Notes: a model not told the origin generated them from the sequence alone. 64,000 nucleotides of DNA from Epinephelus fuscoguttatus (GCF_011397635.1 NC_064752.1:3803501-3867500), one strand, 5' to 3'; positions 35,914 through 47,760 are shown, numbered from the stretch's first letter. Numbers and translations are program-made.

Positions 35914-38900
35914 GTGATGTCATGTGTAAGATGAGATGTGAGCTCACCATCAGAGTCATGAGTTCCTGCTGCAGCCTGCAGACACACACAGAGACAGAGA
36001 CAGGTTACTGATCCACAGCTGCACCCAAACACATCTTCACATACACCTGTCTATCTGCCCTCTCTCAGGTGAGACAGTACAGTGAGTGTTAATGAGCTGG
36101 CTTCGTTGTGTTGTTCATGGACACTTGGACATGTGGACAAAAGGAGGCAGGGATCTAACCATCCCCAGGGCCCTATCTCAGAAAGTAGGCTCAACAAACT
36201 CTGATCCTGATCTCTGAGCTGACTGATCCTGATCCTGATCTCTGAGCTGACTGATCTTGATCTCTGAGCTGACTGATCCTGATCTCTGAGCTGACTGATC
36301 CTGATCCTGATCTCTGAGCTGACTGATCTTGATCTCTGAGCTGACTGATCCTGATCTCTGAGCTGACTGATCTTGATCTCTGAGCTGACTGATCCTGATC
36401 TCTGAGCTGACTGATCCTGATCTCTGAGCTGACTGATCCTGATCTCTGAGCTGACTGATCCTGATCCTGATCTCTGAGCTGACTGATCCTGATCTCTGAG
36501 CTGACTGATCCTGAGGGAAGCTGGTTCACAGTGAGCACCAACAGACATCATCAGTAGAGTGCAGATAACATGACTCTCAGAGACAGGAAGTGGAGTTAAA
36601 AGCAGAGCCACTGATTTCATCCAAAACTGAATCCAAGATTTGAAGACATGAAAAATCAATGTGCTCCATCAGCTGAACAGAGTGAGGTGTGATGGGAACA
36701 GCCTGCAGAGCGTGTTCATATGTGAGGTGATGTGATGTCATGTGATGAGGTCATGTGTCTAACATACAGAAACATGTTTCTATCTTAACAGTGTTCATAT
36801 ATTTGAATATAATTTATTCAGCTGTAATGTGCAGCCTGGGTTTGAACCCATGGCTGCTGCAACAAGGACTAAATCCATGCACATGAGGCGTCCGCTCCAT
36901 CCACTAGGCCACCGATGCCCCGCAGTTTCGTTTGATGATCCTTTGTGATTTATGTCCAGGGAAAACCACAGAAATGGACCAAAATCTTTTCAGAGCCAGA
37001 GCCAGATGAAACAAACCTGTGACTCAGCAGAATAATGTCACAGAGTATGTTGCCATAGTAACTGTCTCAGGGTTTCATCTCAGGCTGAACAAACTCAGAG
37101 TTTCACTGATCTTGCTCTCTGAAATAGAGCCCTGATCCCATAAAAGTGTGATAACATTATGATGTCATCTGTCATAAGTCTCGTCTCTCCACCAGGGGAC
37201 ACACCAGAGGGACAAGTGTCTCTTCCTGTTGACACACAGTCAATAATCAATCTAACATTCATGTGCGTTAACCAGTCTGACGTTAAGTAGTGTTGACCAG
37301 TCTAAAGTTAACCAGTGTTAACCAGTCTACAGTTAACTAGTGTTAACCAGCCTAAGGTTAAACAGTCTACGGTTAACTAGTCTAAAGTTAACTAGTGTTA
37401 ACCAGTCTAAAGTTAACCAGTCTAAAGTTAACTAGTCTAAAGTTAACTAGTGTTAACCAGTCTAAAGTTAACTAGTCTAAAGTTAACGAGTGTTAACCAG
37501 TCTAAAGTTAACTAGTGTTAACTAGTCTAAAGTTAACTAGTGTTAACCAGTCTAAAGTTAACCAGTGTTAATCTGTCTAAAGTTAACCAGTGTTAACCAG
37601 TCTAAAATTAACCAGTCTAAAGTTAACCAGTGTTAACCAGTCTAAAGTTAACCAGTTAACCAGACCTGGAATGTTTTAGGATAGCAATAACATTATATAA
37701 GATAATCATATTACAAAGATAATATAAGATAAGATAATCGCATTAAAGACAAAATTAAATTGCAATACTTTTTCAAAACTTGATGATTTTACCTTTCTGT
37801 ACATTTTGTATACAAATTCATTAAATAATTTTGCTTGTAAATGTCTATTTGCATCACGTTTATTATGGAAAACACATTATTTGATCAATTTACATTGTGC
37901 CCCTAAAGTTCTTTGTGTGCTCCTTACTTTTTCAACTTAGGAGCACATGTGCTCCTTGGGAAAAAAAGTTAGCATCAAGCCCTGTAACCAGTGTTAACCA
38001 GTCTAAAGTTAACCAGTCTAAAGTTCACCAGTGTTAACTTGTCTAAAGTTAACCAGTCTAAAGTTAACCAGTGTTAACCAGTCTAAAGTTAACCAGTCTA
38101 AAGTTAACGAGTGTTAACCTGTCTAAAGTTAACCAGTCTAAAGTTAACGAGTGTTAACCTGTATAAAGTTAACGAGTGTTAACCAGTCTAAAGTTAACCA
38201 GTGTTAACCAGTCTAAAGTTAACCAGTGTTAACCAGTCTAAAGTTAACCAGTGTTAACCAGTCTAAAGTTAACCAGTCTAAAGTTCACCAGTGTTAACTT
38301 GTCTAAAGTTAACCAGTCTAAAGTTCACCAGTGTTAACTTGTCTAAAGTTAACCAGTGTTAACCTGTCTAAAGTTAACCAGTGTTAACCTGTCTAAAGTT
38401 AACCAGTCTTAACCAGTCTAAAGTTAACCTGTCTAAAGTTAACCAGTCTTAACCAGTCTAAAGTTAACCTGTCTAAAGTTAACCAGTGTTAACCTGTCTA
38501 AAGTTAACCAGTCTTAACCAGTCTAAAGTTAACCTGTCTAAAGTTAACCAGTCTTAACCAGTCTAAAGTTAACCTGTCTAAAGTTAACCAATGTTAACCA
38601 GTCTAAAGTTAACCAGTGTTAACCAGTCTAAAGTTAACCTGTCAAAGTTAACCAGTGTTAACCAGTCTAAAGTTAACCTGTCAAAGTTCACCAGTGTTAA
38701 CTTGTCTAAAGTTCACCAGTGTTAACTTGTCTAAAGTTAACCAGTGTTAACCTGTCTAAAGTTAACCAGTCTTAACCTGTCTAAAGTTAACCAGTCTTAA
38801 CCAGTCTAAAGTTAACCTGTCTAAAGTTAACCTGTCTAAAGTTAACCAGTGTTAACCAGTCTAAAGTTAACCTGTCAAAGTTAACCAGTGTTAACCAGTC

Positions 38901-39075
38901 TAAAGTTAACCTGTCAAAGTTAACCAGTGTTAACCAGTCTAAAGTTAACCTGTGTTGAGTCTCACCGTTTAGAGACGGAGCTTCTGGCCGCGCTGCCGCT
39001 GCTCTCGCTTCCCTTCAGAGCGGCTGTGGATGAAGCTGCTGCTGCTGAAGGGTCCATGTTCTGGGAGGAGGCCAT
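28206..39075 (-). CDS. ube2c: ube2c, ubiquitin-conjugating enzyme E2 C, complete
   Basis: Six coding exons on the minus strand: 39075-38966, 35975-35948, 35792-35706, 32490-32286, 29592-29533 and 28243-28206. They join in frame to 175 residues (human 179). UBE2C loads ubiquitin onto APC/C substrates in mitosis. Landmarks: Ser/Ala-rich N-terminal extension (1-36), [20 protein letters not shown] (from residue 38), [10 protein letters not shown], the HPN triad at 107-109, and catalytic Cys117 in GFICLDIL, equivalent to human Cys114 after a 3-residue longer extension. The C-terminus [12 protein letters not shown] is shorter than in mammals. Start: ATG 39075 gives the expected MASSQN N-terminus. 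A donor-like GCAG|GTAAAC near 40037 on the minus strand suggests a non-coding first exon. Introns hold a hAT, a piggyBac-like, a Harbinger-like element, MITEs and five minisatellites. In human, UBE2C lies next to DNTTIP1. Confidence 0.97.
28305..29040. mobile_element. Composite repeat with a long internal palindrome, in ube2c intron 5
   Basis: Starts near CCCTGACACACCAAGCCAAC. A 38-40-bp arm at about 28520-28559 (GCTGCTTCTTCCCACTTTAA...) recurs inverted at about 28684-28723, separated by about 125 bp. The G+C-rich GTCGCC/GGCGAC-type sequence near 28950-29000 suggests a DNA-transposon origin, but no transposase is present. Confidence 0.55.
29262..29520. repeat. About 31-bp minisatellite, about 8 copies, beside ube2c exon 5
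   Basis: Unit GATGTCAGCGAACGCAGCGG then CATTAAGACGC. On the minus strand the array begins about 10 nt after the exon-5 donor (29532). Confidence 0.9.
29904..30546. mobile_element. MITE with inverted GTTTACATGG ends, possible Harbinger derivative
   Basis: Left AGTTTACATGGGAAATATTC, right ending TCCATGTAAACGT. It contains an open frame (30086-30262) reading [20 protein letters not shown] and then an Arg/Glu-rich stretch, resembling the N-terminal leader of Harbinger-type transposases. That assignment is a weak inference. In ube2c intron 4. Confidence 0.5.
31106..31942. mobile_element. hAT MITE, 837 bp, with 8-bp target duplication
   Basis: Ends TAGGCCTGTCGCGATATG (left) and, inverted, TAGGCCTGTCATGATAAC (right). 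Flanked by TAATGAAC at 31098-31105 and 31943-31950, a perfect 8-bp duplication. Subterminal GCGATAA/TTATCGC motifs are repeated. A (CA)n microsatellite lies at 31330-31362. No transposase. In ube2c intron 4. Confidence 0.93.
32932..33897. mobile_element. piggyBac-like MITE, 966 bp, at TTAA
   Basis: Flanked by TTAA on both sides (32928-32931 and 33898-33901). Ends ATCTATGGGCCCTAATGACG (left) and, inverted, CCCTATGGACCCTAGGCG (right). TTAA-specific insertion is the mark of the piggyBac superfamily. No transposase seen. Confidence 0.8.
34121..35399. mobile_element. Harbinger-like element, 1279 bp, with 15-bp perfect ends
   Basis: Perfect inverted ends AGGGCCAGTGTGTAA, flanked by a 3-bp TAA duplication (34118-34120 and 35400-35402), as expected for PIF/Harbinger. 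Inside are a short acidic ORF (34617-34754) and compound TA/CA microsatellites (about 35135-35260). No transposase domain found. Confidence 0.8.
34617..34754 (+). pseudogene. Acidic ORF remnant ([11 protein letters not shown]...) in the Harbinger-like element
   Basis: 45 residues ending at a TGA after ARREAE. It contains [17 protein letters not shown] and is nearly identical to the first half of the minus-strand ORF at 41541-41284. The FEPE...DEEL style resembles N-termini of transposon-associated fish proteins with a P2X7-like cysteine domain; that link is from memory and unproven. The sequence around the start codon is also shared between both places. Confidence 0.55.
35644..35685. repeat. 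(GT)n microsatellite close to ube2c exon 3
   Basis: About 19 GT units ending 20 bp from the exon-3 donor (minus strand). Confidence 0.95.
36200..36513. repeat. 22-bp minisatellite, about 14 copies
   Basis: Unit CTGATCCTGATCTCTGAGCT plus GA, with some units carrying an extra CTGATC. It sits just inside the left end of the MITE at 36167 and may have grown from its CTCTGATCC subterminal sequence. Confidence 0.9.
36826..36922 (-). mobile_element. tRNA-derived SINE fragment
   Basis: On the minus strand: GGTGGCCTAGTGGATGGAGC (A-box-like), then GGGTTCAAACCC (B box) about 50 bp later, starting from GGGGCATC. This is the polymerase III head of a tRNA-type SINE; the body is missing or unrecognised. 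Confidence 0.7.
37255..38955. repeat. GTTAACCAGTCTAAA minisatellite, interrupted once
   Basis: Dense array of 15-bp GTTAACCAGTCTAAA and 10-bp GTTAACCAGT blocks in changing order. About 315 bp at 37668-37983 interrupts it. This insert is AT-rich and ends, read inverted, CAGGGCTTGATGCTAACTTT, like a fish hAT end, so it is probably a transposon. On the minus strand the array starts about 12 nt after the ube2c exon-1 donor (38965). Confidence 0.93.
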
Positions 39076-39084
39076 GATACTGCT

Positions 39085-39499
39085 GGAGACAGACAGACAC
39101 AGACAGACGGTCAGACAGACAGACAGACAGTCACACACAGACAAGGTCAGACAGACAGACAAGGTCAGACAGACAAAGTCAGACAGACAGACAGACGGTC
39201 AGACAAACTTAGAGATAGGCAGACAGACAGACAGACAGACAAACTTAGAGATAGGCAGACAGACAGACAGACAAACTTAGAGATAGGCAGACAGACAGAC
39301 AGACAGACAAACTTAGAGATAGGCAGACAGACAGACAGACAAACTTAGAGATAGGCAGACAGACAGACAGACAGACAAACTTAGAGATAGGCAGACAGAC
39401 AGACAGACAGACAAACTTAGAGATAGGCAGACAGACAGACAGACAGACAGACAGACTTAGAGATAGGCAGACAGACAGACAGACAAACTTAGAGATAGG

Positions 39500-39532
<33 letters not shown>

Positions 39533-39630
39533 TTAGAGATAGGCAGACAGACAGACAGACAGACAAACTTAGAGATAGGCAGACAGACAGACAGACAGAC
39601 AGACTTAGAGATAGGCAGACAGACAGCAGA
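39085..39630. repeat. (CAGA)n / AAACTTAGAGATAGG minisatellite upstream of the ube2c start codon
   Basis: Blocks of CAGACAGACAGA alternate with AAACTTAGAGATAGG, about 12 copies of 28-40 bp. The array begins about 10 bp upstream of the ATG on the minus strand, inside the presumed first intron. Confidence 0.93.
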
Positions 39631-39834
39631 TAAACTCGGTGTTGTCGTTGGCCAACAGCAGCTCCATGTTAGCTCACAGTAACGTTACTAAATGTAACAC
39701 TGAAGAATATTCACCGGTTAAACTGAGGCACACAGTCCGCTGTTAACGGTCCGGTAACCGTACGGTCGTTAACAGAAGCTTGTTTTGCTCCGGTGGTCTT
39801 TTAGCTTCATGCTAACGATAGTTAGCCTGTATAC

Positions 39835-39877
<43 letters not shown>

Positions 39878-40029
39878 GTCATAACGATAGTTAGCATTAG
39901 CTGAGCCGGCTAACGGAGATTAGCTCCGCCGTTAGCCTGTTTGTTATTTAGAGCCCAGATAAACTTCAACAAGTAAACAAACAACAAACAACAAACAACA
40001 AACACGTCGAGGTGAGTGAAACAGGTGAA

Positions 40030-40230
40030 GCGTTTACCTGCGGGACTCTCCGTGTGTCGGTGTGTTAGCTCTCCGTTAGCTGCCGTTCAAACTGAAATCA
40101 CTCCCGCCCCCCGGTTTAAACCGGCTCTTCCTAACACTGATAGCCAATCAGCACCCGACCTTCAAATACAAACCACCTCCTGTTAACCAATGAGAGAGGC
40201 GCGGACGGAGGAGACGGCATTGTGATTGGG
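40030..40230 (-). promoter_or_regulatory. ube2c: ube2c promoter with CCAAT boxes and CHR-like elements
   Basis: Three CCAAT/ATTGG boxes at 40144-40148, 40187-40191 and 40225-40229, about 40 bp apart. TTTGAA (minus strand) occurs at 40161-40166 and 40086-40091, and TTTAAA at 40115-40120. Spaced CCAAT boxes plus a CHR element (TTTGAA) mark late cell-cycle promoters bound by NF-Y and MuvB complexes, and UBE2C is a known target class. The transcription start is not determined. Confidence 0.55.
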
Positions 40231-40747
40231 CAGCAGGAATGACATTTAATGTTGACGTCAGAGTCAATACAAACCATTCCAAATGAAACTTTATGAGTTT
40301 TTGTAACGGAAACAATTTTTAAATCTCTGTTCACGTGTTCTTTGAATTGTTTATTAATTTATGTTTGCATGTACGTACACACACACACATTATCATAATC
40401 CTGACACAGACTTTTTATTAGAGAGATACAGATTCATACAGACTGTGTCAGTAACAGGCTGTAGATTAATGGCGGAAACAGACTTGCGGTCCGGGAGTCA
40501 GATTCAGTGTTCACACAGTCCTGACTGTGACCAGCAGGTGGCGCTGATGCATCTTACTGTGAAGGCCTTCAGTCAGTTCAGTGTGAGTGTGGCAGTTTGG
40601 AAACAGTGCGTCATGTTGTGTTTCTATGCAACAAATATAAGAGTGAAAGACACAGTTGAACAAAGAGCTTTCAGATTTGGGTCCTGCTGTGTTTTCTCTG
40701 AAATCCATTTTTGGAGCTGAACAGAACATCGAATATAGAAAAGCAGT

Positions 40748-41996
40748 TTTAAAGGAAAACTTCGATGATTTGGGAGTTATGTCCTTTCTCTATCATTTTC
40801 ATATTGAGACAACATGATGGATATCTTTTTTGTGTCTGTATGTCCAGTGGCTGGGTCTCCGCTGTTAGCATTGCAGCTTAGCTTAGCGAATACTATTGAA
40901 GTCTATAGGGGGTCAGTAGCCTACTCGTAAAAAAGCATTTCTGCACTTGCATTTAAAACAAACATGTTTAAACATTAATCCGAAAAACAAGTCCTTATTA
41001 GTCGTTTTAGAAGAAGTTTGATACACAGAACTATAGTGTGTTTACGCCCTGTGCGGAGGGATACACCGGTGAGCAACAGCTGCAGCTGACTCTGGGACAG
41101 GTACGCTAGGTCATTCGGTAAAAGCAAACAAAGAGACAACACGGACGATCATAAAGTGATATTACTCAGTCGACTAAAAGCTGTCCATCAGCTCCTGCAG
41201 GCCTGGGGCGTTTTTTCCAGTTTATCTAAGGAACATGAATAAATGTTTCAATCACGCCAGGATTAGTGATTGCTGCAAAGTTTTCACTCCTTGTGATGCG
41301 CTCTCTGCGGCGGTTTTCCTCCTGATGATGATGATGATATATCTCTAGCCTCCCCAGCGATGGTAGCACTCCCTTCGGCCCCTTGCTGTTCTGCTGCCTC
41401 GGAGGATTCAGCCTCTCTTCTCGCCCGCTCAGCATCAAACACATGGAGTTCCTCATCTGTATGCTCCGGCTCAAACAGGTATGGCTCTGGGTCTGTGACC
41501 GCTACAAGCAACTCTTCAAAATCGCGTTCAAAGTCGTCCATTGCAGCTACTATAGTCCAGAGATATCGCTAGGCTAAATAAACAGCTGAGTTTTGTTTAT
41601 AGGCTACGTCTGTGCCTGTGCCTGCTCACCGGTGTATCCCTCTGCGGATCACAGAGCAGGACGTAAACACACTATGATTCAGTGTGTCAAACTTCTTCTA
41701 AAATGACTAAAAAGGACTCGTTTTTCGAATTAATGTTTAAACATGTTTATTTTAAATGTATGTGCAGAAATGCCAGCTTCAGGGTTTCTGTAACGTTTAT
41801 TTGTTCACTTTTACGAGTAGGCTACTGACCCCCTTTAGACTTCAATAGTATTCGCTAAGCTAAGCCGCAATGCTAACCACTGAGACCCAACCACTGGACA
41901 TACAGACACAAAAAAAGATATCCATCATGTTGTCTCAATATGAAAATGATAGAGAAAGGACATAACTCCCAAATTGTCAGAGTATTCCTTTAAAGT
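40748..41996. mobile_element. About 1.25-kb element with 340-370-bp inverted repeats
   Basis: The left arm (about 40748-41085) and the right arm (about 41623-41996) are inverted copies with small indels: TTTGGGAGTTATGTCC / GGACATAACTCCCAAA at the outer ends and GGATACACCGGTGAGCA / CTCACCGGTGTATCC at the inner ends. The 540-bp centre holds a minus-strand acidic ORF. It lies between ube2c and polr2j. Confidence 0.85.
41284..41541 (-). pseudogene. Acidic ORF ([12 protein letters not shown]...) in the long-inverted-repeat element
   Basis: 85 residues from an ATG at 41541. The first about 45 residues match the ORF at 34617-34754; this copy continues with a Glu/Ser-rich part (ESSEAAEQQGAEG, SSSSSGGKPPQRAHHKE). 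Function unknown; probably the N-terminus of a transposon protein with the catalytic part deleted. Confidence 0.55.
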
Positions 41997-42865
41997 TCCT
42001 ACATTCATCTGGACTCTATGTGAGAATAACGGTTAGGTTTGGCCTGTGGAGGGCAGCATTACGCTTCTTTGCATATGACCTGCCAGAATTCTATTAGAAG
42101 AAGAAGAAGAAAAATTGGGAGGAAGTGGTTTTGTTTTGTTTTTGTGAATATTAATTTATCCAGACCCACACTCCATTTCGGTAGGTGGCGGTAATGCTTC
42201 CATACGTTGTTTGCCAACCGCCATAAAACTAGAAGAAGAAGAAGGAGAAGAAGAAGAAGAAGAAGAAATGATGAGGCACGGGAGACGGGAGCCAGTGGAC
42301 GAATTGTTTGGAAGGAGAGGTTTGGTGTTTGTGCATAAACTGATCTGTGAATGGGCTAGGATGGTGGGGAATAGTGATTGGGAGAGTGGGAGTGAGGATA
42401 TGGATGCAAGAGACTGGAATGTAGTACGGAATAAGAGAAAGGAGCGTAGTGGAAGTAGTAGTAGTTATGATGAGAGAGAGGAAGGGAGGGTGGCGAAGAG
42501 GAGGATTGAGGAGAAAGATGAGTTTCAAGTGATTTTGAGGTTCAAGGAAGGGCAGGATATAAGGAAAGTTAGTCCGGTGGAATGAACTCGCTGGTTGAAG
42601 GAGAAGATTGGCGAAATTGTGGCAGCGAAAGTGTCGAGTGATGGCGGACTGTTCATGAAGTGTGAAGACAAGGGGCAGAGAAAGAAAGTAATGAAGTTGA
42701 CTAAAGTGTGCAATAAAGTGGTGGAAATAGCCAAGAAGACAGGCGATGGTCGCTTTGCGAGAGGGGTTATCTATGGAAGAAAAGTTGGAGGATTTGAGGG
42801 CAAACATAAGAGGTGGTAAAGTTATTGGCATAAAACGTCTGCAAACAAGAAGAGGAGGAGAGTAA

Positions 42866-44125
42866 GTGGATAGTTTGTCAGTATTGTATCCCATTTTGGG
42901 AAATGGTGGGGTCCTGGCTATTGAAGGCCAAGCAAAAGCAGATATGTTAGCTAAGGCTTTGGTTGAGGTCCATAGCTCTGGAAATATGTCTGAAGAGGGG
43001 AGAAAAGGAAGACAGGAAACAAATGAAGGAAATAAAGAGTTGCTGGAAAGGGAGGAAGAGAAGGATGATGCAATTAAGGCTCCCTTTACACTGGAAGAAA
43101 TGAAATGGGCTTTAGGTAAATCAGGACTAACTGCTCCGGGAAAAGATCAGATATGCTATACCATGTTGAGCCATCTGTCTGACAAATCATTAGAGGTCAT
43201 ATTACATTTATACAACAAGATTTGGCAGGAAGGGAAATTACCTCAAAGTTGGAAACATGCAGTTATAGTACCAATCAGGAAACCTGGAAAAGATCCTACT
43301 AATCCAAGTAACTATAGACCAATCGCACTGATGTCTCATATGTGTAAAGTCATGGAGCGTATGATCACTGAAAAGCTAACATATTATTTGGAAATAAGAA
43401 ATCTTAGATCACAACATCAAAGTGGGTTTAGGAAAGGAAGGGGAACAATGGATCCAATACTATGTCTAGAAACAGAGGTGAGGAAGGCACAAGTCAATAA
43501 GGAGGTGGTGGTAGCAGTATTTTTTGATGTTGAAAAAACGTATGATTTATTGTGGAAAGAAGGTTTATTGATTAAAATCAAAAGTTTAGGTATAACAGGT
43601 AAAATGTTCAGATGGGTGAAGGAATCTTTGTATGAACGTTCTGTAGAGGTGAGGGTGGGGAAAACATTTTCAGCAAGGTATGGTGTGGATAATGGAACAC
43701 CGCAAGGAAGTGTCATAAGTCCGTTGTTATTTTCAATAATGATTGACGATGTATATGAAGATATTGGCCAAAGTACAGGGAGATCTCTGTTTGCTGATGA
43801 TGGAGCATTATGGAAAAGAGGAAGAAATGTGAAATATGTAGTCAAACAGTTGCAGGAATCAATTAAAAGAGTGGAGCAGTGGTCATTGGAATGGGGATTT
43901 AACTTTTCCGTTGAGAAAACAAATACTCTTTTCTTTGCAAGGAAGAAAACTGAACCAGAAGTCAAACTATATTTGTATGGCAAGGAGCTGAAAAGGGTGG
44001 ACTCATTCAAATTACTAGGAGTGTGGTTTGATTCAAGGCTCACCTGCGAAGTACATATTGATCAAATTGGTGATAAATGTAAAAAGTTTATAAATGTCAT
44101 GAGGTGTTTAATGGGTACAGAGTGA
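42866..44125 (+). pseudogene. Reverse transcriptase domain of the I/Nimb-like LINE
   Basis: About 419 residues read openly. Motifs in order: TAPGKDQI, NYRPIALMSHMCKVMERM, HQSGFRKGRGTMDP, AVFFDVEKTYDLLWKEG (palm A), NGTPQGSVISPLLFSIMID (motif B), SLFADDGALW (catalytic FADD) and LLGVWFDSRLT. RT residues look intact, but the frame lacks an endonuclease upstream and ends in a TGA at 44123-44125, before RNase H. Confidence 0.85.
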
Positions 44126-44431
44126 GGAGCTGACAGGTCTTCTTTGAAAGCTATATATACAGGTTTAATAAGATCAGTGCTGGACTATGGGTGTGTCGCA
44201 TTCAGGCTCAAGCACTGAGGGTATGTTGTGGGGCTTTCAAAACTACATCTGCAGGTGGGAATGATGGAGATGCCACTGGAATTAAGAAGACAGCAAATCA
44301 TGATGACATACTGGGCAAATTTGCAAGGTCACAATAATCACCTGACAATAAATACAACTGAGCCATGCTGGGAACATGGGAAAAAGCAAATGAAAAGCTT
44401 TGAATGGATTGTTTAGAGGAGAGCAAGGGAG

Positions 44432-45420
44432 ATGGGAATACTGGATTTGAGTTTTTCGCCAACTGTTGTGTTGCCAGCTGTTCCACCTTGGCTACTGCTG
44501 CAGGGAGAGGTGGATCTGGGCCTCCTGGATTGGGAAAAAGAAGAACAAGAGAAAAATACTAATAGTGTAAATTCATACATTAGAAAGAAATACTATGGTC
44601 ATTTACATATATATACAGATGGTTCAAAAGATCCAGAGACAGGCAGAACGGCAGCAGCAGCAGCAATCATCCCTGAAGTGAATGTGGTACGCGGGAAGAG
44701 ACTCTCCAATGAATTATCTGTCTTTACAAGTGAAATGATGGCTATAATAACTGCATTGCAGTGAGTAGAAGACAGCAGGCCAGAAAGAGCATTGATACTT
44801 TCAGATTCAGCAGCAGCATTAAAAAGTTTATTTTATTTCAACACCACATGCAGAGAAGACTTATTATTTGAAATAATGATGGCATTATTTAGAATCAATC
44901 ATATGCACTTGTCTGTCAGTTTTGTGTGGGTTCCTGCACACATCGGGATTGAAGGGAATGAGAGGGCAGATGGAGCAGCCAGAGGAGCTTTGAGGAGTGA
45001 GCATAAACTCCATGTAAATATTAGCAATCAGAAGTCAAGGGGGTGATACAGAGACAGATCAGAAAGAGGTGGCAATATGAGTACGGTACCTTTCCAAACA
45101 TAAAGCAGTAGTTGGGAGTGCAGCAACAGGACCAAGAAGAGAGTTATGACCAGATTAAGGAATGGGCATACCGGGTTAAACAGTTCTTTATCAAAAAACA
45201 TGATACAGGAAAGTGTGACTATTGTGGAGAGGAGGAAACAGTGGACCATATTCTATTATACTGCCAAAGATATGTAACAGAGAGAGCTGTGTTAAAGGAG
45301 GAAATAAGAAAGCTAGGGGAAGTCAACATCATTAACATATTACAGAAATCTTCAGGTGACGACCGCTGGAAACAGCTAACGAATGTTTTAAAATCAACTA
45401 GATTAATGAAGAGAATATAA
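44432..45420 (+). pseudogene. RNase H and C-terminal part of the I/Nimb-like LINE
   Basis: RNase H residues are visible: HIYTDGSKD (D), FTSEMMAIITAL (E), ILSDSAAAL (D) and WVPAHIGIEGNERADGAAR (H and D). A TGA at 44762 splits the domain. A further frame from 45112 carries the CCHC-like knuckle C-x2-C...H...C and ends at 45420. Confidence 0.8.
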
Positions 45421-45671
45421 GGCCGGGTTATTTGATGTTAAGTGAATTTTGTTTGTTTTGTTTGACATACATGAACGATAATTCAGATACCTAGTCGACA
45501 CTCCAGATCAGTGGGTGGCGGTAATGCACCCGAAAGCTGTTTGCCAACCGGCAATAAAATCAAAAGAAGAAGAAGAAGAAGAAGAAGAAGAAGAAGAAGA
45601 AGAAGAAAAAGAAATAGCTGTTTTGGAGGAAGGTGTTTCCTGTCGGTTCTCGGTGCAGCTGTGCGGTGAAG

Positions 45672-47529
<1,858 letters not shown>

Positions 47530-47583
47530 AGCTCCACCCTCTGATGACCCCACTTTCTGTTTGAGTTTTGCTTTATTTTTGTA

Positions 47584-47589
47584 AATAAA
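47584..47589 (+). terminator. polr2j: Poly(A) signal of polr2j
   Basis: AATAAA 54 bp after the stop codon. Confidence 0.8.
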
Positions 47590-47631
47590 ACATGTGATGT
47601 CACAACCTGCAGAGTTCAGAGTTTTTTAGTT

Positions 47632-47637
47632 TTTATT
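47632..47637 (-). terminator. dnttip1: Poly(A) signal of dnttip1
   Basis: TTTATT on the plus strand (AATAAA on the minus strand), 124 bp after the dnttip1 stop. Only about 45 bp separates it from the polr2j signal. Confidence 0.65.
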
Positions 47638-47760
47638 TAAAAAAAAACAGCAGTAACCATAACAATCACATGATAAATCTCTCTTCCCCTCATTGGTTCA
47701 TTGTTTCTACAGCGTCTGCTCAGGTTTCACAATGATCTATTGGTGTGGCCGGGGGTGGGG

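Larger units (their letters stand above)
36167..37133. mobile_element. About 970-bp MITE carrying a 22-bp array and a SINE
   Basis: Ends AGGGCCCTATCTCAGAAAG (left) and, inverted, AGGGCTCTATTTCAGAGAG (right), about 16 of 19 matching. It contains the CTGACTGATCCTGATCTCTG array and a tRNA-SINE. In ube2c intron 1 (first coding intron). Confidence 0.65.
42115..45613 (+). mobile_element. I/Nimb-like LINE with RT and RNase H, decayed
   Basis: Order: a 3'-end remnant of a related copy (42160-42267: GGTGGCGGTAATGC, TTTGCCAACCG, (GAA)n); ORF1-like sequence (about 42268-42820, in-frame TGA at 42583); RT (42866-44125); RNase H and a C-terminal CDYCGEEETVDHILLYC knuckle (44432-45418); 3' end with AATAAA at 45553 and (GAA)n at 45565-45607. 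The apurinic endonuclease region is missing between ORF1 and RT. The tail ends about 65 bp before the polr2j ATG. Confidence 0.88.

Noticed and set aside
36051-36659. Minus-strand frames of 116-202 residues rich in [12 protein letters not shown]
   Set aside because: Produced by the 22-bp array within a MITE.
36826-36922. Functional tRNA gene
   Set aside because: Box-like motifs only; degenerate tRNA-type SINE head inside a MITE.
38927-39280. Plus-strand frame of 117 residues
   Set aside because: Antisense of ube2c exon 1 continuing into the CAGA array.
42229-42894. Minus-strand 221-residue frame with a Phe-rich end
   Set aside because: Antisense shadow of the LINE ORF1 and (GAA)n tract.
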